From JAENWH01 sp038248745 (lineage in GTDB: Bacteria > Bacillota > Clostridia > Peptostreptococcales > Anaerovoracaceae): a stretch of 14,124 bases of DNA. The notes beneath the pieces were generated by a model. The model did no database searches. It had not been told where the DNA came from and saw only the letters and a program-made list of their open reading frames with translations. The DNA lies in contig JBBRXC010000034.1 in NCBI GenBank assembly GCA_038248745.1, positions 1 through 14,124 of the forward strand. Direction: 5' to 3'. Positions 13,760 through 14,124 of the stretch are shown here, piece after piece (positions within the stretch are counted from its first letter, which is position 1; the number at the start of each line of letters is the position of its first letter). A program made the translations under genes and the position numbers.

Positions 13760-14124
13760 ATGATTACACCATTAGATATTCAAAACAAAGAATTTTCAAA
13801 AGTTGTAAGAGGGTATAAAGAAGGGGATGTCGACAGTTTTCTTGATTTGATTACTTTTGATCTTGAAAGATTAATCACGGAAAACGCAACGTTAAAAAGC
13901 GATACTGCGAGACTGAATAAAGAACTTCAACGTTATAGAGGATCAGAAAACGTTGTTCTTGAAACTCTTGAAGCGGCCAAAGCGTTGATGGGAGATATCT
14001 GTGCTAGCGCTGAAAGAAGAGCAGAAATTTTACTGAAAAATGCAGAGTTGGATGCTGAGTTGATTCAAAGAGAAGCAAAAGAGTCTGTTGAAAAACTAAC
14101 GGAGGAAAGCCTCAGCCTTAAAAA
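13760..14124 (+). CDS. divIVA: DivIVA domain protein, N-terminal part (3' end outside window)
   Basis: The frame starts at ATG 13760 with AAAGGG seven bases upstream and stays open to the window edge (121 codons plus two bases). The start MITPLDIQNKEFSKVVRGYK is the DivIVA membrane-binding module, followed by EGDVDSFLDLI and long coiled coil (about 35-121) rich in Glu, Lys and Leu. DivIVA senses negatively curved membrane at septa and poles. The residue before the conserved Arg17 is Val16, where B. subtilis has the membrane-inserting Phe17. Position after sepF-yggT is the classical one. Partial because the window ends, not because the gene is broken. Confidence 0.95.
   Translation, partial: MITPLDIQNKEFSKVVRGYKEGDVDSFLDLITFDLERLITENATLKSDTARLNKELQRYRGSENVVLETLEAAKALMGDICASAERRAEILLKNAELDAELIQREAKESVEKLTEESLSLK

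Overview
The window looks like chromosome from a low-GC, Gram-positive anaerobe of the Clostridia (Eubacteriales in the broad sense). The reasons are AT-rich codon use, strong AGGAGG-type ribosome binding sites, the ylxM-ffh-rpsP-khpA-rimM-trmD order, and a yggS-sepF-yggT-divIVA division cluster. Genus cannot be read from the sequence. No tRNA, rRNA, CRISPR array, insertion sequence or phage gene was seen, and no gene-free stretch exceeds about 130 bases.

Left part (1-2760). The window opens inside thrS; the catalytic core and anticodon-binding domain are present and about 270 N-terminal residues lie outside. thrS overlaps a small DUF2007 gene. Converging on them is a BaiN/HI0933-type flavoprotein gene on the minus strand.

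Middle part (2736-6258). A minus-strand operon of YtrA type holds a short GntR-family regulator, an ABC ATPase and a nine-helix permease with a large extracytoplasmic C-terminal domain. The genes overlap and the operon ends in a perfect 10-bp terminator hairpin. Its promoter contains a YtrA-like inverted repeat (AGTGTA-N13-TACAAT) whose left arm is the -10 box, which suggests autoregulation. It stands back to back with the promoter of sppA, a membrane-anchored Ser/Lys signal peptide peptidase.

Right part (7471-14124). A terminator after sppA contains the -35 box of the next promoter. Then come ylxM-ffh (protein targeting), rpsP-khpA-rimM-trmD (ribosome and tRNA maturation), a lone HlyD-like membrane protein that overlaps trmD, and yggS-sepF-yggT-divIVA (PLP homeostasis, division, polarity). 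divIVA runs off the right edge. The usual rplS after trmD is missing here; the HlyD-like gene sits in its place and joins the ribosome and division blocks. This gene is the best candidate for something under-described. Most of the rest is well-known housekeeping DNA.
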